Positions 11,461 through 23,755 of a stretch of DNA of 64,000 nt are shown here, one piece after another. The position numbers and the translations under genes are program-made. Below the pieces are notes generated by a model that had not been told where the DNA came from, did no database searches, and saw only the letters and a list, made by a program, of their open reading frames with translations. Position 1 is the stretch's first letter. Each line of letters starts with the position of its first letter. This stretch comes from Parastagonospora avenae f. sp. tritici 18332-5 (Eukaryota > Ascomycota > Dothideomycetes > Pleosporales > Phaeosphaeriaceae), in the NCBI GenBank assembly GCA_022559985.1, contig JAFJTR010000001.1, forward strand, positions 62,001-126,000. Direction: 5' to 3'.

Positions 11461-12519
11461 ATGGATAACAGCGCCCGCGCTGGCAATCCCGCCCAGAATG
11501 GACCCGCCAATGCAGCGCAGACGGCGAATGCGCCCAAGGTGCAGCAGCCGAAACCGCAAGCACTCCCATCCCGATCGGGCCCAAGTTCCATCTTGGTTTC
11601 GCCGCGACAGAAAGGCAATCCCCTCCTGAACAATGTGCGCTCGGTCGCATGGGAGTACTCGGACATTCCTGCCGACTATGTGGTCGGTGCGACAACGTGT
11701 GCATTGTTCTTGTCGCTCAAGTACCACCGCCTGCACCCAGAATACATATACAATCGCATACGCGACCTCAAGGGCCAGTACAATCTGCGCATCCTGCTGA
11801 CTATGGTGGACATTGAGAACCACGAGGAGCCGCTGAAGGAACTTTCCAAGACGTCACTGGTCAATAATGTCACCGTGATGCTGTGTTGGAGTGCCCAGGA
11901 GGCCGGGCGCTATCTCGAGCTGTTCAAGACATTCGAGAACGCTGCACCAACGAGTATTCGGGCCCAACAGTCTTCTACATACTCGGAGAAGATGGTCGAG
12001 TTCATCACAGTACCACGCAGCATCAACAAAACGGACGCAGTTGGTTTGGTCTCAAATTTCGGCAGTATTCGCACCGCTATAAACGCTGGGCCGGAGGAGA
12101 TTGGCTTGATTGCAGGCTGGGGAGAGAAGAAGGTTCAGCGCTGGTCCAATGCGGTGAGGGAACCTTTCAGGGTCAAGAAGGCGGCAAGAAGAGTCCTCAG
12201 TCGAGAAGATACGCGGGCCACCATGTCAAGAGATATGTCCAGGGCCGACGGTGAAGACCATATGCCCATGGGAGAGGATTCTGCAAGCGTGGCACGCGAA
12301 CGAGTGGATCAGGCGGTACCACTCGCATTGGAGATGCAATCGGCTGCACCGGCCAACTCTTCCGTTCCAGATGCAGACAGGAGACCGGATCATCGTCCTG
12401 CAGAAGAGATGGACAATCTTCGGCTTGCTGATGATGAGGATGCCATGCCACCAAAAAGAAAGGAAGAAGAACTAAGCGATGGTGTCATGGTAGCGCTAAG
12501 TAAACTCAGAAAGCAGTAG
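11461..12519 (+). CDS. RAD10: DNA excision repair protein Rad10/ERCC1
   Basis: Non-catalytic partner of the Rad1 (XPF) structure-specific endonuclease, which cuts 5' of DNA lesions and in recombination intermediates. Single exon, 352 residues. The central domain starts at NPLLNNVRSVAWEYSDI (about 44) and contains LFLSLKYHRLHPEYIY. The helix-hairpin-helix region lies at about 190-235 (LVSNFGSIRTAINAGPEEI, then IAGWGEKKVQRW). The acidic and basic C-terminal tail after about 245 is variable. The ATG at 11461 is used; a GTG three codons upstream is not a likely start. Confidence 0.93.
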   Translation: MDNSARAGNPAQNGPANAAQTANAPKVQQPKPQALPSRSGPSSILVSPRQKGNPLLNNVRSVAWEYSDIPADYVVGATTCALFLSLKYHRLHPEYIYNRIRDLKGQYNLRILLTMVDIENHEEPLKELSKTSLVNNVTVMLCWSAQEAGRYLELFKTFENAAPTSIRAQQSSTYSEKMVEFITVPRSINKTDAVGLVSNFGSIRTAINAGPEEIGLIAGWGEKKVQRWSNAVREPFRVKKAARRVLSREDTRATMSRDMSRADGEDHMPMGEDSASVARERVDQAVPLALEMQSAAPANSSVPDADRRPDHRPAEEMDNLRLADDEDAMPPKRKEEELSDGVMVALSKLRKQ

Positions 12520-12743
12520 CTCTCCAGCTTTATATTCACCTGACAGCGCATGGTGAAGTTCGTGATATGAAGCTAGGATACCTATGATAGGGTCTATCCC
12601 CTCCCCGTCAGTGGACCCTGACTTTGCCTTTAGCGCAACGGGTTAGCTCCCTTCCCCACACCTGAGCAAGCATACACCTCGCCCCTAATTACCTCAACGA
12701 TTGAAGTAGGGCATCTGTCAAACACTGTACGCTCCCCGCCACG

Positions 12744-14199
12744 ATGCGCTTCGAACTGCTGCCCACAGAGCTCCAGCTCGAGGTATTTAGCTACCTCGAT
12801 AATTCTGACCTCAAGGCCGTAAGGGCTGTATCAAGGAAACTTCGAGATAATGCTTCTCCCGCGCTATTTCGTTGCGCAGTTGCATGCGCTCGATATGTGG
12901 CAATGGGATCATTTCAGAATAACTCGCTGAACCCTGTGCTTCAAAAATACGTCAAAGCAATCATCTTTGATGAGTCCATCTACAATGCTGCAATTTCCAG
13001 TGGAAAGGAATTGTAAGAAAGCCAGAACAACAAATACGATGACCTCAGAACCTCGTCATTTTGGAGTCTACAAACAAGGTTTGTGCAACAGTCTATTAGC
13101 CCGACGCTGTGGAGCGAATACTGAACTCACGCCAGATGGAAACGTTATCAAGAGTTATGCAAGGAGCAAGTAGACCTGAACAACAGTGGCGTACTTCTGC
13201 ATACGATTGCTCGAGCCTTGGAGTGGACCACTAATGTGTCTTCGGTGGTCTACTCGCCTCACCCTCGCCTGATCCATTCCGAAAAGAAGCTCATGAAGGA
13301 TCTGCTTCCGAGAGACTCTAGGAGCAGCGAAAGCCGATTTGACGGTCATGCAGTTGGCCTGTCTAAATCTTCCACGCATCCCTTTCGCCAATTGATCGGC
13401 GCAATCCATCTCACCGAGTTCACTGGTATTCGGGAGCTGCGCATCCTTCCTTTCGATGATAGGAAGCCTGGCACTCCATTCACTTTCGATTTCTTCAGCT
13501 TTCCTGATGCTTCTGATATTCAGGCTGGCCAGTTTCTGTTCTAGAACCTAACATCGTTGGAACTCCATATCAGAATCCTTCGTTTTCGCGACGACATGAG
13601 GGCATCGTCATTCGGGACATCCAATGACAAAGATAGGCGCTTGCTCACCTTAGTCATTTACTGGCCGCTACTAATGAGCTGCGGCATCTAATCTTACACA
13701 TTCGCGGGGATCCTCTGGTAGGTTCTGCGCGTCAGTTGTAGCTGGGGCCTCGCGCGCCTGTCTTCAGCCGTCTTGGGCTCCGTAAGACTTGGCTGAAGTT
13801 GCAATCCCTCAGCCTCGGGGGTGTTTATTCGACCAGTGATGGACTACTAGACTTCGTCAAGCGACACAGAGATACATTACAGTCTCATTCGTTTCAAGAG
13901 TGTATTCTGCATTCTGGAACTTGGGCTGAAATCGTTGACGAAGTGGTTTATAGCAGCAGCAGCAGCATCTCCTCGTTTGTTTTGCGCTCGGTCAACGAGA
14001 CACATATTCCGATTGTCAACGGTACTATCCTGAGCTCAGAGGAGCTAGATGAATGGAAATATGAGGGCCAGATCGAGGTCTCGAAGGATGGCGAGCGCAA
14101 GTTTGTAAGTGGGGCGTGTGCATTTCACTGTCTTGTGGCTGACCAACATAGGTGGAGTCTGAGCCGACGAAGAAGTCAGTGTATTTTCGAACAACGTAA
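12744..14199 (+). pseudogene. Broken F-box/LRR-like gene
   Basis: It begins with a good F-box (FELLPTELQLEVFSYLDNSD) and continues as a fungal leucine-rich tail. TAA at 13014 and TGA at 13122 lie in frame but could be inside one 123-nt intron (13013-13135, GTAAGA to GCCAG), which joins KEL to WKRYQELC. TAG at 13542 sits between QFLF and NLTSLELH with coding sequence on both sides. A frameshift follows before about 13640, and another TAG lies at 13739. The 3' part is well preserved, with LQSLSLGGVYSTSDG and a last GTAAGT intron near 14105-14152 that leads to a stop at 14197. TAG from CAG needs only C-to-T. A sequencing error cannot be excluded for the single indel. Confidence 0.7.
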
Positions 14200-15655
14200 A
14201 CAATCTCAAGCTACGGGTGCTAGAACCTACAAGGAATATTGAGGGACCTCTCGAATCAGATGCGTTGACCTACAGCTGCCAGTGACCCTTACCACACAAT
14301 AGAATATGCTGCATAGATGTGGGCTACGACCGCGACCCTCATCACTACCCCGGACTGCGCGTACCATCGGCGCTAAATCTTCGTAGCATTTCCTTGTATC
14401 GAAGTTTTGCACGGACATGTCACTAGTTTACGCGTCGCCTATTAATCATCTCTACATCCGGAACCACCTCCAGCTAATATTGGAGGCATACGTACACGAT
14501 CGCATGGCCTGCAGCACTTGTGCATATCCCTGTCGTAGGGCTGGCGACAAGACCATTAGCTGGGCATGCTGATAGTAGATCCCACTAGCTACAAGAGGTA
14601 GCGCGGCGCAGCGGACTGGCTTATGAATGGTTCGGATGATTGAACATCTCATAATTGAGAGACGGTAAGCCTTTCACCATTGTAACACCTACCGTTGCGC
14701 TGGTTCACGCGCAAGGCTGACAGGGTTGCAGGCCAACTACAGCACGACATCCGATGCATCTTCGAGCCGAAATCCCGGATCTCTTGTATGCCTCCAGCAC
14801 TCGACTCCGCAATTCGTAATGCATTCCGCCGCTATTTCCGCTGGCAAGCCGTTTGGGCGTAATGAAAGCTGCCAGTGCTAGTGCTATTCGCGAACACGTC
14901 ACGCATCACCGGCCAATCAGACACCAATGCCCTTTCCCACGCTACCAGTCTCTCAACGCCCTCTAGTCTTGGCTCTAGAGACCGCGTATCCTCAATGACT
15001 GCCCTCTCGGCGCCTCCCGATAGTTCATTCCTTCAAGTGGTCGTTTAGCACACGAAGTAGCTTCTTTCGACTGACACCCAAGCTGCACCAATCTAAACCA
15101 TTCCCGCAGTATACAGGCGTGTTTCGTGAGTCAGAGCCTTACACCTTGACTGAGGCATACTACGTATACCGTTTCGGTACACGGAAAGCTGCACGCTTTG
15201 TGCTGGAGGCATGACGACGCCTCAGGCATGGATTATCAAGAAGCGAGGGGCAAAATTTAAGATGAAGGTTCGCAGGACTGCGACGCAGTGCATAGTCCTG
15301 CGGTGCTTAAGATTCATTTTATCCTCGTTCAAGTACCAAACCTCCATCACTCCCTCGTCTTTTCTAACAACCCACTCACATTGCGTTGACGTTGAGCCAC
15401 TCTTCATGAGGTACTCTTCACCATTCCACTTATACAGGGGTCAGATCAGCGACTCATAACACTCCATCGTCTGACCTCGCTCCGACTTCTTCTATTGTGC
15501 CATCTTATTGTCTGGTCGTATTGTGCCATCCTATTGTACTGGCTTGTTTTGGTCTAGGCTACGAACTCTGCACTATTCCAGTCCGTTTGCGCATTGTCCA
15601 ACCTCGCCTCATACTCGCTTTTCCGATCGAACCCTGCAACCTTCCATAAGCCTAG
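14200..15655. other. Gene-poor region
   Basis: About 1.45 kb without a supported gene. Short open frames lack family resemblance. It follows the F-box pseudogene and may be further decayed sequence. Confidence 0.45.
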
Positions 15656-16414
15656 ATGGCGCACCAACGACCTCGTGTTCACGATCGTGGAAGCGGCTGG
15701 GTCCGCAACGATCATGTCCAAGACCAGAATGGCACCCGCCCGATCTCATACTTCCGATACGAACATGTCAGTTTATGTGCGATCGAACCAGGGGAACCTT
15801 GATTGACCATAAGCTAGTCTACACATGATGCTATTGCAGCATACGGCAACACCAGATCAAGCCATCGAAACAGTGCAGCCGATAATCACTTGCAAGACTA
15901 CCATTTCGACGGGTGTGCCTCAACCTCCGGTACAGACCAAAATATGCACTCCCACTATCATCGTCACCATAGTGATCGCGAGGAAATATCTCGCCACCAA
16001 GACTTCCATCGACCATGGCAGTCAGTCAATCCGGAAATCGATCGGGTTATCAACGATGTCGCTATACGTGAGGCAATCTTGAGACTCGAAGGTCGCACCC
16101 ACCATCACAACCGCAGCTCCGCAAGGCAACTACAACCGACATCATCTCAAACTCATCGTCACCAAACTCATCCCTCTGAGCGGTATGACAGAAACAGTCG
16201 ATCACTTGCACGATCAAATCTCCGCGATCTGGATATGGCCAGAGGCCCGACAGACGCAACGCGTCGATGGAGTGATGAAGAGCAACGATCGGGGCCGTAC
16301 AACAATATTGGACAAATAGGTCGGCGATCTGACTACGAGCGAGGTGCACCGCAACAGTACGAACAGGATGAAGAGGAGTACGAGTACGACGACCGAAGCG
16401 ACACGCTGTACTGA
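15656..16414 (+). CDS. Hypothetical His/Arg/Ser-rich hydrophilic protein
   Basis: I do not recognise this protein. A likely two-exon reading joins 15656-15776 to 15840-16414 (intron with donor GTGCGA, an ATTGACC branch-like site and acceptor TGCAG), giving about 231 residues. It is very hydrophilic and probably disordered. Histidine clusters such as HSHYHRHHSDREE occur in the middle and it ends in an acidic-aromatic tail (EQDEEEYEYDDRSDTLY). The codon pattern and a clean stop support coding, but the donor is weak and no domain is visible. It could also be a chance frame in gene-poor DNA. Confidence 0.4.
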
Positions 16415-18147
16415 CTCGTCCTCAAACACTCGCCATGCAGGTCAGGAAGGCGACATTCATTCATGCTCTTATACTACGATTCCTCGGATCTTTTCTGTTT
16501 ACATCACAGGGCGCATCATAGAAGGCTGTGCACCCATTTTTCGCACCAGGCAGCGGAAATCACTTTGGGGCCACATTCGGCGCTTATGGTGCGTAGCTCA
16601 ATGTCTTATCTCTCTGGTTGGCCTGGATGCCGTAATTGGGGCTGTACTTCAGCCTGTTGGTAGATGTTCTCGCGGTGTTATGAGAGTGGACATGGGCGTA
16701 CGAACATCACGATCGCGACTTGAATGATAACATTTCAAGCAACGAGTGGGCAATGAGCATAATGGCAAATAAAGTCTATTTTCTCCGCGTTTGTTTTCGT
16801 CGCACCCGTCCATTTTTCTAACTATTGCGAAATTCGACTTCACTCTTGGTGCTGTCAGCGTACTAGGCTGCAGCATAGGTGCAGAGGAGCCTCATCGCAC
16901 TCCAACTCATTCCGCTCACATGCGCAATACTACGCAGGCGCACTGTTCACCTCGGCGATCAATGCTACCTTGTCGTTACCTGAATCTGGCGAGTGTACGT
17001 ACTCACCGGTACGTACGAGATTAACCGTGCCGTGGCTAACGCGTACTTTGTTCACCGGTACCCGAGTGTGCGCGTCCTGGAGGACAATGAAGGACGCCGG
17101 GCGTACTGCATGTGAAGAAGACGTGATAGGCAATTATGGCGAGGGACACGAGGATAGGTCGATGTCAGATGTGCGGTAAGATTGCCCGTTCTGCAGTTGC
17201 ACTAGCGTGCGTTGGAGGCATACAAGAAGTAGAATAGGTAGTTTTCGCAGCTAGAATTTGGGCTGGCAGATGTTGATCCCATGGGTAGAGACTGAGGCTT
17301 TGTGTATCATCACGTGTCGGCAAAATCATACCCACGAAGCAGTGGAAGCTTTCGAGATGTTAGTCGATGTTGCGGATACACGCAGTCTGCTTTGTGAGAG
17401 ACAAAGGCACCTGATGCGGCTCCGCGGTGATCCACTTGCGCCTGGTCCCGTTGGAGCGACAGATGCGGGTGGATGCGGGTGTCTGTGCTTTGACAATCTC
17501 AGGCGCTCTTTTGAACGGGCCGACCACTGTTGATCCTTCTACAAATCAGCGTGTATTAGTTCGATAGCTGGTACGATGGGTCGGCCGCCTCGCGTGTCGC
17601 AGGAGCGAGGTAAACGAGACCTCTGGAATTATCTTGGAACCCAGATTGCATTCCTTTCTCCTGTGGACGGCATGACCGAAACAATTTGTAAGGTCTGCGA
17701 TCAAAGTAAGCTAGTGCTGACGACAGGCCAACAAGGCTGCATGTTGAGGCCACCCTCAAGAACGCAACACTCTGGTGTGTAATGATCTGATTGATCCCTT
17801 GCAGTGCCACAATAATCTTCACCGGTGAGCCAGTTGCTATCACAAACCACTTATGCTACACAGGCCTAGGTCCTGGATCTACCTTATTCAAGATAGGTGC
17901 AAAGTATGGCCCCCGAATTGTTTCTATCTATGGATTTTGCTCGCGTACCAGATCGGCATGTCTGAAAATAGAAGCTTGACGGAGGTGCAATGTTATTTTG
18001 GTGCCTCAAGTACGAGCTTTAAGCAAGCGGCGATCTAGCTTCAGTATATAACGAGTATCAATGCCTCCATCATGGGTTTAAAGGGTTGGTGAGCTTGCTG
18101 CTCATCCGAGGGACTGACTTTCGCACTGCCCATATTCCTGGGCAGCT
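16415..18147. other. Gene-poor region
   Basis: About 1.7 kb with no supported gene. Fragments near 17800-18040 on the plus strand read like protein (for example CKVWPPNCFYLWILLA) but switch frame and have no start. They may be relics. Confidence 0.4.
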
Positions 18148-18705
18148 CTATCTTTCCCAGACTCCGCGACCTAAATACGCAAGCAGCGTGTGTTCCTCCA
18201 GAACTTCACTGCAATAGAGCAGCGTCTCTTGGAACATTCTTCCATCCGCACCATGCTGCAGGTTTTTCTGTGCCACCGGCAGTGCCTTGGCCCCATTGCG
18301 CTCGCTTTATTTTCTCGGCCCAAGCCATCCGAATATTGTGCGTCGAGCCTCGCTGCCTTTGTGAGCAAGCGCGGCTGAGGTGTCGCGATGCTGCTCAATA
18401 GCCATACCGGTCAGCGCGGTTGCCTATGCACTACACTCGGTTAGAATCTCGCGGCTGGCAGTCTCATTTCGGACGTCGCCGAGCATCTGCCTCCAGGGCT
18501 GGACAGTAGCCAAGAGTCTATCTAGCACTGCGTCGTACAGCATATCAGAGAGAGTCCTGCCGCTAATGCAGTCGAAGAGATCAGCAACTCTCGAGGAACC
18601 AATCAAGTACCGTACGTGATTGCACTTTGCTCCTAGCTGTGAGCATTGCGGCAAGCATCGCTTGTTGGTTACGTACTCATATTCATTTTGCCTGTTTTCA
18701 GGCAA
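18148..18705 (-). pseudogene. Degenerate coding relic, family unknown
   Basis: On the minus strand one frame stays protein-like across about 185 codons but is cut by TAG at 18424-18426 and TAA at 18307-18309 before a final TAG at 18148. The pieces read as alpha-helical sequence (for example SSRVADLFDCISGRTLSDML, then AIEQHRDTSAALAHKGSEA, then RMFQETLLYCSEVLEEHT). Both internal stops would be Gln codons (CAG, CAA) if a single C-to-T change were undone. No start codon or domain can be assigned. Confidence 0.35.
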
Positions 18706-18996
18706 ACGTGTCTAGGGTTTACCACTGAACGGAGACCGGACAAACTAAGCTAAGGACCACCGGTGCATCTATCAGAAGGGCAGAGAAGGGCGGCAACGTG
18801 ACAAGTACAGAAATTATATGCCTGAGGCTGACCGCTCTACGACGAATCTATATTCCTCCAGCGCCGTCAATCTATTCCTCCAGGAATTGTATTGTGTTGC
18901 AGTCATGGCAATCGGACTATAACGCAGCAAATGTGTTAGATAAGGACCTCCTCCGTCCCAGCAATTTCGGACGTGTAGTTGTATTCCATCCCCCGA

Positions 18997-20595
18997 ATGG
19001 AAAATATGCATCTGCTATCGCGAGTCTGGGGATCTATGTGAGTCCGTACTCCCACTTCAGCATTCTGTTCTGTGACCTGTCAGACTAACTAAATCAAGAA
19101 CTGAGCCAACTTACACCTGCCTTCGAAGCAATTCATTGCAACACGATCGTTCACTCTTTGAACTAGATTCAACAGAGACGCCCATCCCTAGGAAATCCAA
19201 ATCGATTAGAATTCTACGACTTGGTCGGTGCTACCTCGACTTTGGCTGGTCGCCAACTACAAAAAGGAAGCGAAGGACTCGCAACGACGTCAACTGGCTA
19301 CCACAGAAAGGTCCAGGTCGAATCCTCGAACTACCTGCCAATCCAACAGAGTTTGGTAGAGTAGAACTCCCCAGCCACCCAGTTTCACCAGAGCTACCTC
19401 TAAACCAAGCTCCTGGAGAATTGCCGAACGAAGCTTCAGTGGTGTACGAGTTAGAAGGTCCGATATATGAGCCTTTTGAGCCAATAAATGCTCCGATGGA
19501 CACACTGGGTAATTTCTACGTCGACATGAACGAGTATGTACCCGAGAAACGAGACTATCACTATGCACATGCCATACGTCATGCATCGCCTTTGAATGCC
19601 CCACAATACGCCCTCCCGAAGATTATAACCCAGGACTACTTAGAGACGCCGCCAGGTTTCGCTAGCGCAAACAGCTCTCACAGCACATCCCCCATCTCCC
19701 CAGTCACACCGAGTCTAGAGAGTGGCCATGGAGCAAACGTACAGCAACGCATCGTTAGCCCTATCACTACTACCGCGGTTTCGCATCAATCACTCCAATT
19801 TCTTTCACATCATTTCCAAATCGAAGAGACTGGAAACGCCCAGTACGGCTGCGGGCCACACTTCCCCGTGCCGGAGTTGTCCTTCACGTCGCCTTCAGCA
19901 CATTCTTTCAATCAACACGAACCATCGTCAAAGGACTATGCCTATAACAGCCTACGCTTTTCGCCGGACGATGACTTGGCGGTTGAAGATCCTACACATG
20001 ACCCGACATCTGACCAAGCGCCGGTAGTCGCCAATTCGTTTGGAGCGAGCCAGGATGATACATGGGATACAAGCGAAATCGACAAGACGTATACAGGAGA
20101 GATCGACCCACCGGCGTATTCGTTTCGAGCGTTTCCTGAGCCTTTTAGCATTACAGATAGCTGCGACGTACCTCAGTCCTCAGACTATTGCGAGAAGTCT
20201 ACTGAAACAGAACACGACTACCCCTACCTTGACGATAGTTTTCAGCAAGGCATCCATGGATTCCGCACCTACACAAATGAAGAAGCCCAAAACTGCGAGG
20301 TGCCGGCCACTTATCGGTCTACGAAGAAGTGTAACATCTGTGGCAAAGAATTTACTGGCCAGTGAGTTGATGTATGCCATGACCAGATACACGGACGATT
20401 AACAGTTTGTCTAGATACGGCAAGGGAAACCTAGCACGGCATGTTCGAGAAAAACATTTGGTCCAATCCATGATTGGCAAGGTCTGCCGTGTATGCAAAC
20501 AAGTATACAATCGTGCAGATGCAACACGAAAGCACGAGTGGAAGAAGCATCGTCTCCAAGATGTTCGCCCCAGTAAACGGCGGAAAGTATGGTAG
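18997..20595 (+). CDS. C2H2 zinc-finger protein, probable transcription factor
   Basis: Three exons: 18997-19037, 19099-20361, 20415-20595 (494 residues). The first intron has GTGAGT, a perfect GACTAAC branch region and an AAG acceptor. The second (53 nt) splits the first zinc finger and restores EFTGQYGKGNLARHVREKH. Two C2H2 fingers lie at the extreme C-terminus: CNICGKEF...H...H and CRVCKQVYNRADATRKHEW..H, followed by the basic end KRRKVW, a possible nuclear signal. The long middle is Pro/Ser/Glu-rich and probably disordered, as in fungal regulators. The 14-codon first exon is inferred from splice signals and phase only. Target genes are unknown. Confidence 0.75.
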
Positions 20596-21356
20596 TGCGA
20601 GCTGAAGACACACGATCGGCTGCACATCCTTTCAGATGCAGCGTCAGATAAGGAGCTGGCCTTTCTCCTGGCTTAGTGGTAATTGAAGTCGCAGGCGACT
20701 TTACATTTCGTTAGTCCCTAGTTGCTGGAAGCTGTTCGAACTTCTTTCCCGAGACACAAGTGTCACGTATTTCTTGTATATACCATTCTTCATAATATTA
20801 TTGCTGGTGCTGCCGGATGTGGGCTAGAATCGTTCATGTACACCTGAATACCAAGATCCGTTCCCTGGGAATTGCCATCTAGAAGAAGACAAGTCGTGGC
20901 ACACTGAAGCACCCAAACTCACGTGGCGGTTCGTACTTTCTGCCAGATTGTAAATTGGTAGCGCTACGCAATATGGTACTTTGGCGATATGTATCTTAAT
21001 TACGTTCGCGTTCGACGGCCGTGTCAAATCCTTATACGATATGTATAGCAAGCAATCTCTTGGCCCCGTTGGTTCAATACTCACAACACGGGTACGGTCC
21101 GCAGTCATGGCAACCCAAGTCGTCTCATCCGCTGTCTTGTCAAATCTGATCGGGAGAAGCCAAGCTAGAACGCTTATTCATGTACACAAGCGCGTTAGGG
21201 ACGCCACATGCATGAGCCGCACGATATAGGTCATAGGATCAGATTCATCCGCACTTTTTCTGGCACGTGTGTGGGTTAATCCGATGGTATTCAGAGGATT
21301 TTTCTCGAACTTCATAACTTCATGTATTCGTTGGTGTTCTCAACACGCGTCTCGCA
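20596..21356. other. Convergent intergenic region
   Basis: About 760 bp between the 3' ends of the zinc-finger gene and the GH47 gene. A short hairpin (AAGTCGC and GCGACTT) at about 20684-20699 could belong to the zinc-finger gene's 3' UTR. No gene is seen. Confidence 0.45.
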
Positions 21357-23150
21357 TCATCCTCTCTTCGCCAACCTGAACGGATGCGCCTCCGTGTTCA
21401 GAACAAAGTCATCAAGACTGATCAGTTCCGCGTCTGTAAAGCATAGGTAGAAATACTTCAACGTCTCTGCCATCCAAAAGCTCTCCATATAGTCTTCCTT
21501 CTCCGCGCCAAGGACCGTAACGTCTAGAACCGCCGCATTCGCGTACTCGGTCTCTGTCGCTTTGGACACTGCTTCAAACATATCCCACGCGGTCTCGCGC
21601 CACCACGGATCCCCTGTGATGCGCCAAAGGATGAAGACGGATTCAATGGCCTCAGGTCGGAGGATATATCGCGGGTCTTTTGCAGTGGTGAAGCCCTTGG
21701 GAAGATGGGGTTTGTATTCGGGACGCTTAAATGTTTCTGCTTCGAAGTAGGTCTCGTTCCACGCGCAAGATTTCAAGCGATCCGGACCTGGACACATGGC
21801 CATGTTATATCTCTCAGGCATAATGCCGGTAGGCATCGAATGATAAGCATAGGCACATCCCCGTGCCAGCTTAATACCCATCTCGAGGTATTTGTTGTTC
21901 TCGAACAGTCGTCCGCCTAGGGCATAAAGTCCTCCAATAAAGCAGGAAAGATGCTCACTCTCAGGGTCAAGGCGTGGTCCATCGTCGAGGACGTCGCAAT
22001 TTCCAGAGATCAAGATGTCATACTCTTCCTCGGGTATCATTGGTCGAAAGAAGAGGTTTTCCATTGCCGTGTCCATGAATAAGCGTGCCATGTCCTCGTA
22101 CTTTTTCGAGCTTGCATCTGCCGAACCAAGCAACGCAAATGCCTTGGGTAGATACTCGTACAGAGAATCCGCGTTACCACCAATGGTAAATTGGTAGCCA
22201 GATACGACGTCTTTGGCAGCCATTCCTACATACATTGGCCACATCCCAGGCAACTTTGTCTCATTCTGACCACAGTGGAATACATCCATGACCTGCGAGA
22301 CTGCTGCATAGTATTTTTCGTCTCCGGTGATCTGGCTCAGTCGGCTGAACTCCAATGTGATCGTTCCAGGACTCGCGCTCACAACTTGGCCCTCCACAGA
22401 AAGTCCCTCCCCGGTCTTCGCCGCCTCGAAATTGATGAAATCGACTGGCATGCCGTTTTTAGTGTTGAAGCCAGCATACAGTAGGTTTCCAACCTCAATC
22501 GCCTTTTCTTTTAAGACGTCGTGTCCACTGAGATCGTGTCCAGCGATCAGGCCGCCTAGATATCGTATACACGTCTCAAACATGTTGACAGACAGCGCCG
22601 TGCTCTTGCCGAAATCAATCGTCGCCACTGCCTCTACAGCCTCGTAGAATTCGTCACGCAGCCCCATCATCCAAAGTGTATCCAAAGTGTCCACCAGCGT
22701 TGCTGCCCAGCCAGAAAACTGGTCGACATCCTTCCCACTGATTGGCTTGAGCGCATCCTTCATCCACGCCTGTTTTTTGTAACTAGCCCAGCTCTTCCCA
22801 AACACTCTTTTGACTTCTCTCCTCCGCTTGTCTTGTATCGCTGCAACCTCCTCCGAGTCGATTTTGTATCGAGCTTGTATGCGTGGGCGCTTTGTTACAG
22901 GCGCTGGGAGTCGCGGCGTACGTGGCGGTGGGTATGTGAAATTCACAGAAAGCCAATCGAAGCTGCTTTTGGTCGCTGTGATATTCGGTCGATTGGATGG
23001 GTCGTTCATGTATCGTGCCAGCGCGTCCGTGTTGCGCTTGGACAAGCGGCGAGACATAAAAGGTATAGCTTCATCGCGTGGGAGGAAATAATAAACCCAG
23101 AGTATGGTGATTGTGCATATCAGAATGTGTCGTGTGCGAATGCGCGGCAT
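21357..23150 (-). CDS. Class I alpha-1,2-mannosidase (GH47), type II membrane protein
   Basis: Trims alpha-1,2-linked mannose from N-glycans in the ER or Golgi. Single exon, 597 residues. The N-terminal basic stretch followed by one hydrophobic segment (HILICTITILWVYYFL, about 8-23) makes a type II signal anchor. The GH47 body shows DTLDTLWMMGL, the VSASPGTITLEFSRLSQ block, SEHLSCFIGG and LRPEAIESVFILWRITGD, which carry the family's acidic catalytic and Ca-binding environment. The C-terminus has the expected VLNTEAHPF. The ATG at 23150 directly precedes the anchor. I cannot decide between ER and Golgi type. Confidence 0.92.
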   Translation of the reverse strand: MPRIRTRHILICTITILWVYYFLPRDEAIPFMSRRLSKRNTDALARYMNDPSNRPNITATKSSFDWLSVNFTYPPPRTPRLPAPVTKRPRIQARYKIDSEEVAAIQDKRRREVKRVFGKSWASYKKQAWMKDALKPISGKDVDQFSGWAATLVDTLDTLWMMGLRDEFYEAVEAVATIDFGKSTALSVNMFETCIRYLGGLIAGHDLSGHDVLKEKAIEVGNLLYAGFNTKNGMPVDFINFEAAKTGEGLSVEGQVVSASPGTITLEFSRLSQITGDEKYYAAVSQVMDVFHCGQNETKLPGMWPMYVGMAAKDVVSGYQFTIGGNADSLYEYLPKAFALLGSADASSKKYEDMARLFMDTAMENLFFRPMIPEEEYDILISGNCDVLDDGPRLDPESEHLSCFIGGLYALGGRLFENNKYLEMGIKLARGCAYAYHSMPTGIMPERYNMAMCPGPDRLKSCAWNETYFEAETFKRPEYKPHLPKGFTTAKDPRYILRPEAIESVFILWRITGDPWWRETAWDMFEAVSKATETEYANAAVLDVTVLGAEKEDYMESFWMAETLKYFYLCFTDAELISLDDFVLNTEAHPFRLAKRG

Positions 23151-23755
23151 CTCAGCTGTCGTGATGAGGAGTTCGGGCGAGCATTACGCATTACGTATGA
23201 TGGCGTCGTGTGCGTTGGGAAGCTACCGACCGGTGCTAGGAACATGCGATAGAAGGGATACATATTGACCCAATGCTTCATTCGCTGGCGCTGTAGGGGT
23301 TGTGCGACAATGCTTGTCAGAAGGAATTAGAGTGCGGGCATGCTGGCAGGTGGGGAATTTCTCCATAATACTACACTTCATCCCCCTTAGCCGCGTGGTT
23401 CTGCTGCTCCATCCGTCGCCTCGGTGGGGCTGAACCACCAACACTAGGTGATGCAATAATTCGTGCGCGTTCTATTTCATCTCAACTTACTATTACAGAG
23501 TAGCTGTCATCTTATTTACACGCCTGAATAGACTCGATAGCTTATCAGCACGCCATGAGGAGCTTAAATAACCTTCAAGTCGAACGGCTTAACTGAACTG
23601 CTCTCCGATAGTTTAGGTCGTGAGGCATAGCGCGCACAAATTATTGCCACACCTGGTGCCAACACGATAATGGTATCATCATCAAATATCAACGTGCAAA
23701 CCTCGATGCACGACCGGAACAATCCTCGAATATGCTTACTGGATTACACTTCAAT
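23151..23755. other. Intergenic region
   Basis: About 600 bp holding the GH47 promoter and the 3' flank of the HET sequence. No gene is seen. Confidence 0.45.

Noticed and set aside
13013..13135. TAA 13014 and TGA 13122 as proof of F-box pseudogenisation
   Set aside because: Both can lie in one in-phase 123-nt intron with good signals, so only the later stops and the frameshift are used as evidence.
20660..20745. tRNA-like A-box (TGGCTTAGTGG) and GTTCGAAC in the 3' flank of the zinc-finger gene
   Set aside because: No acceptor stem can be formed and the T-arm does not pair properly; probably chance sequence in a 3' UTR.
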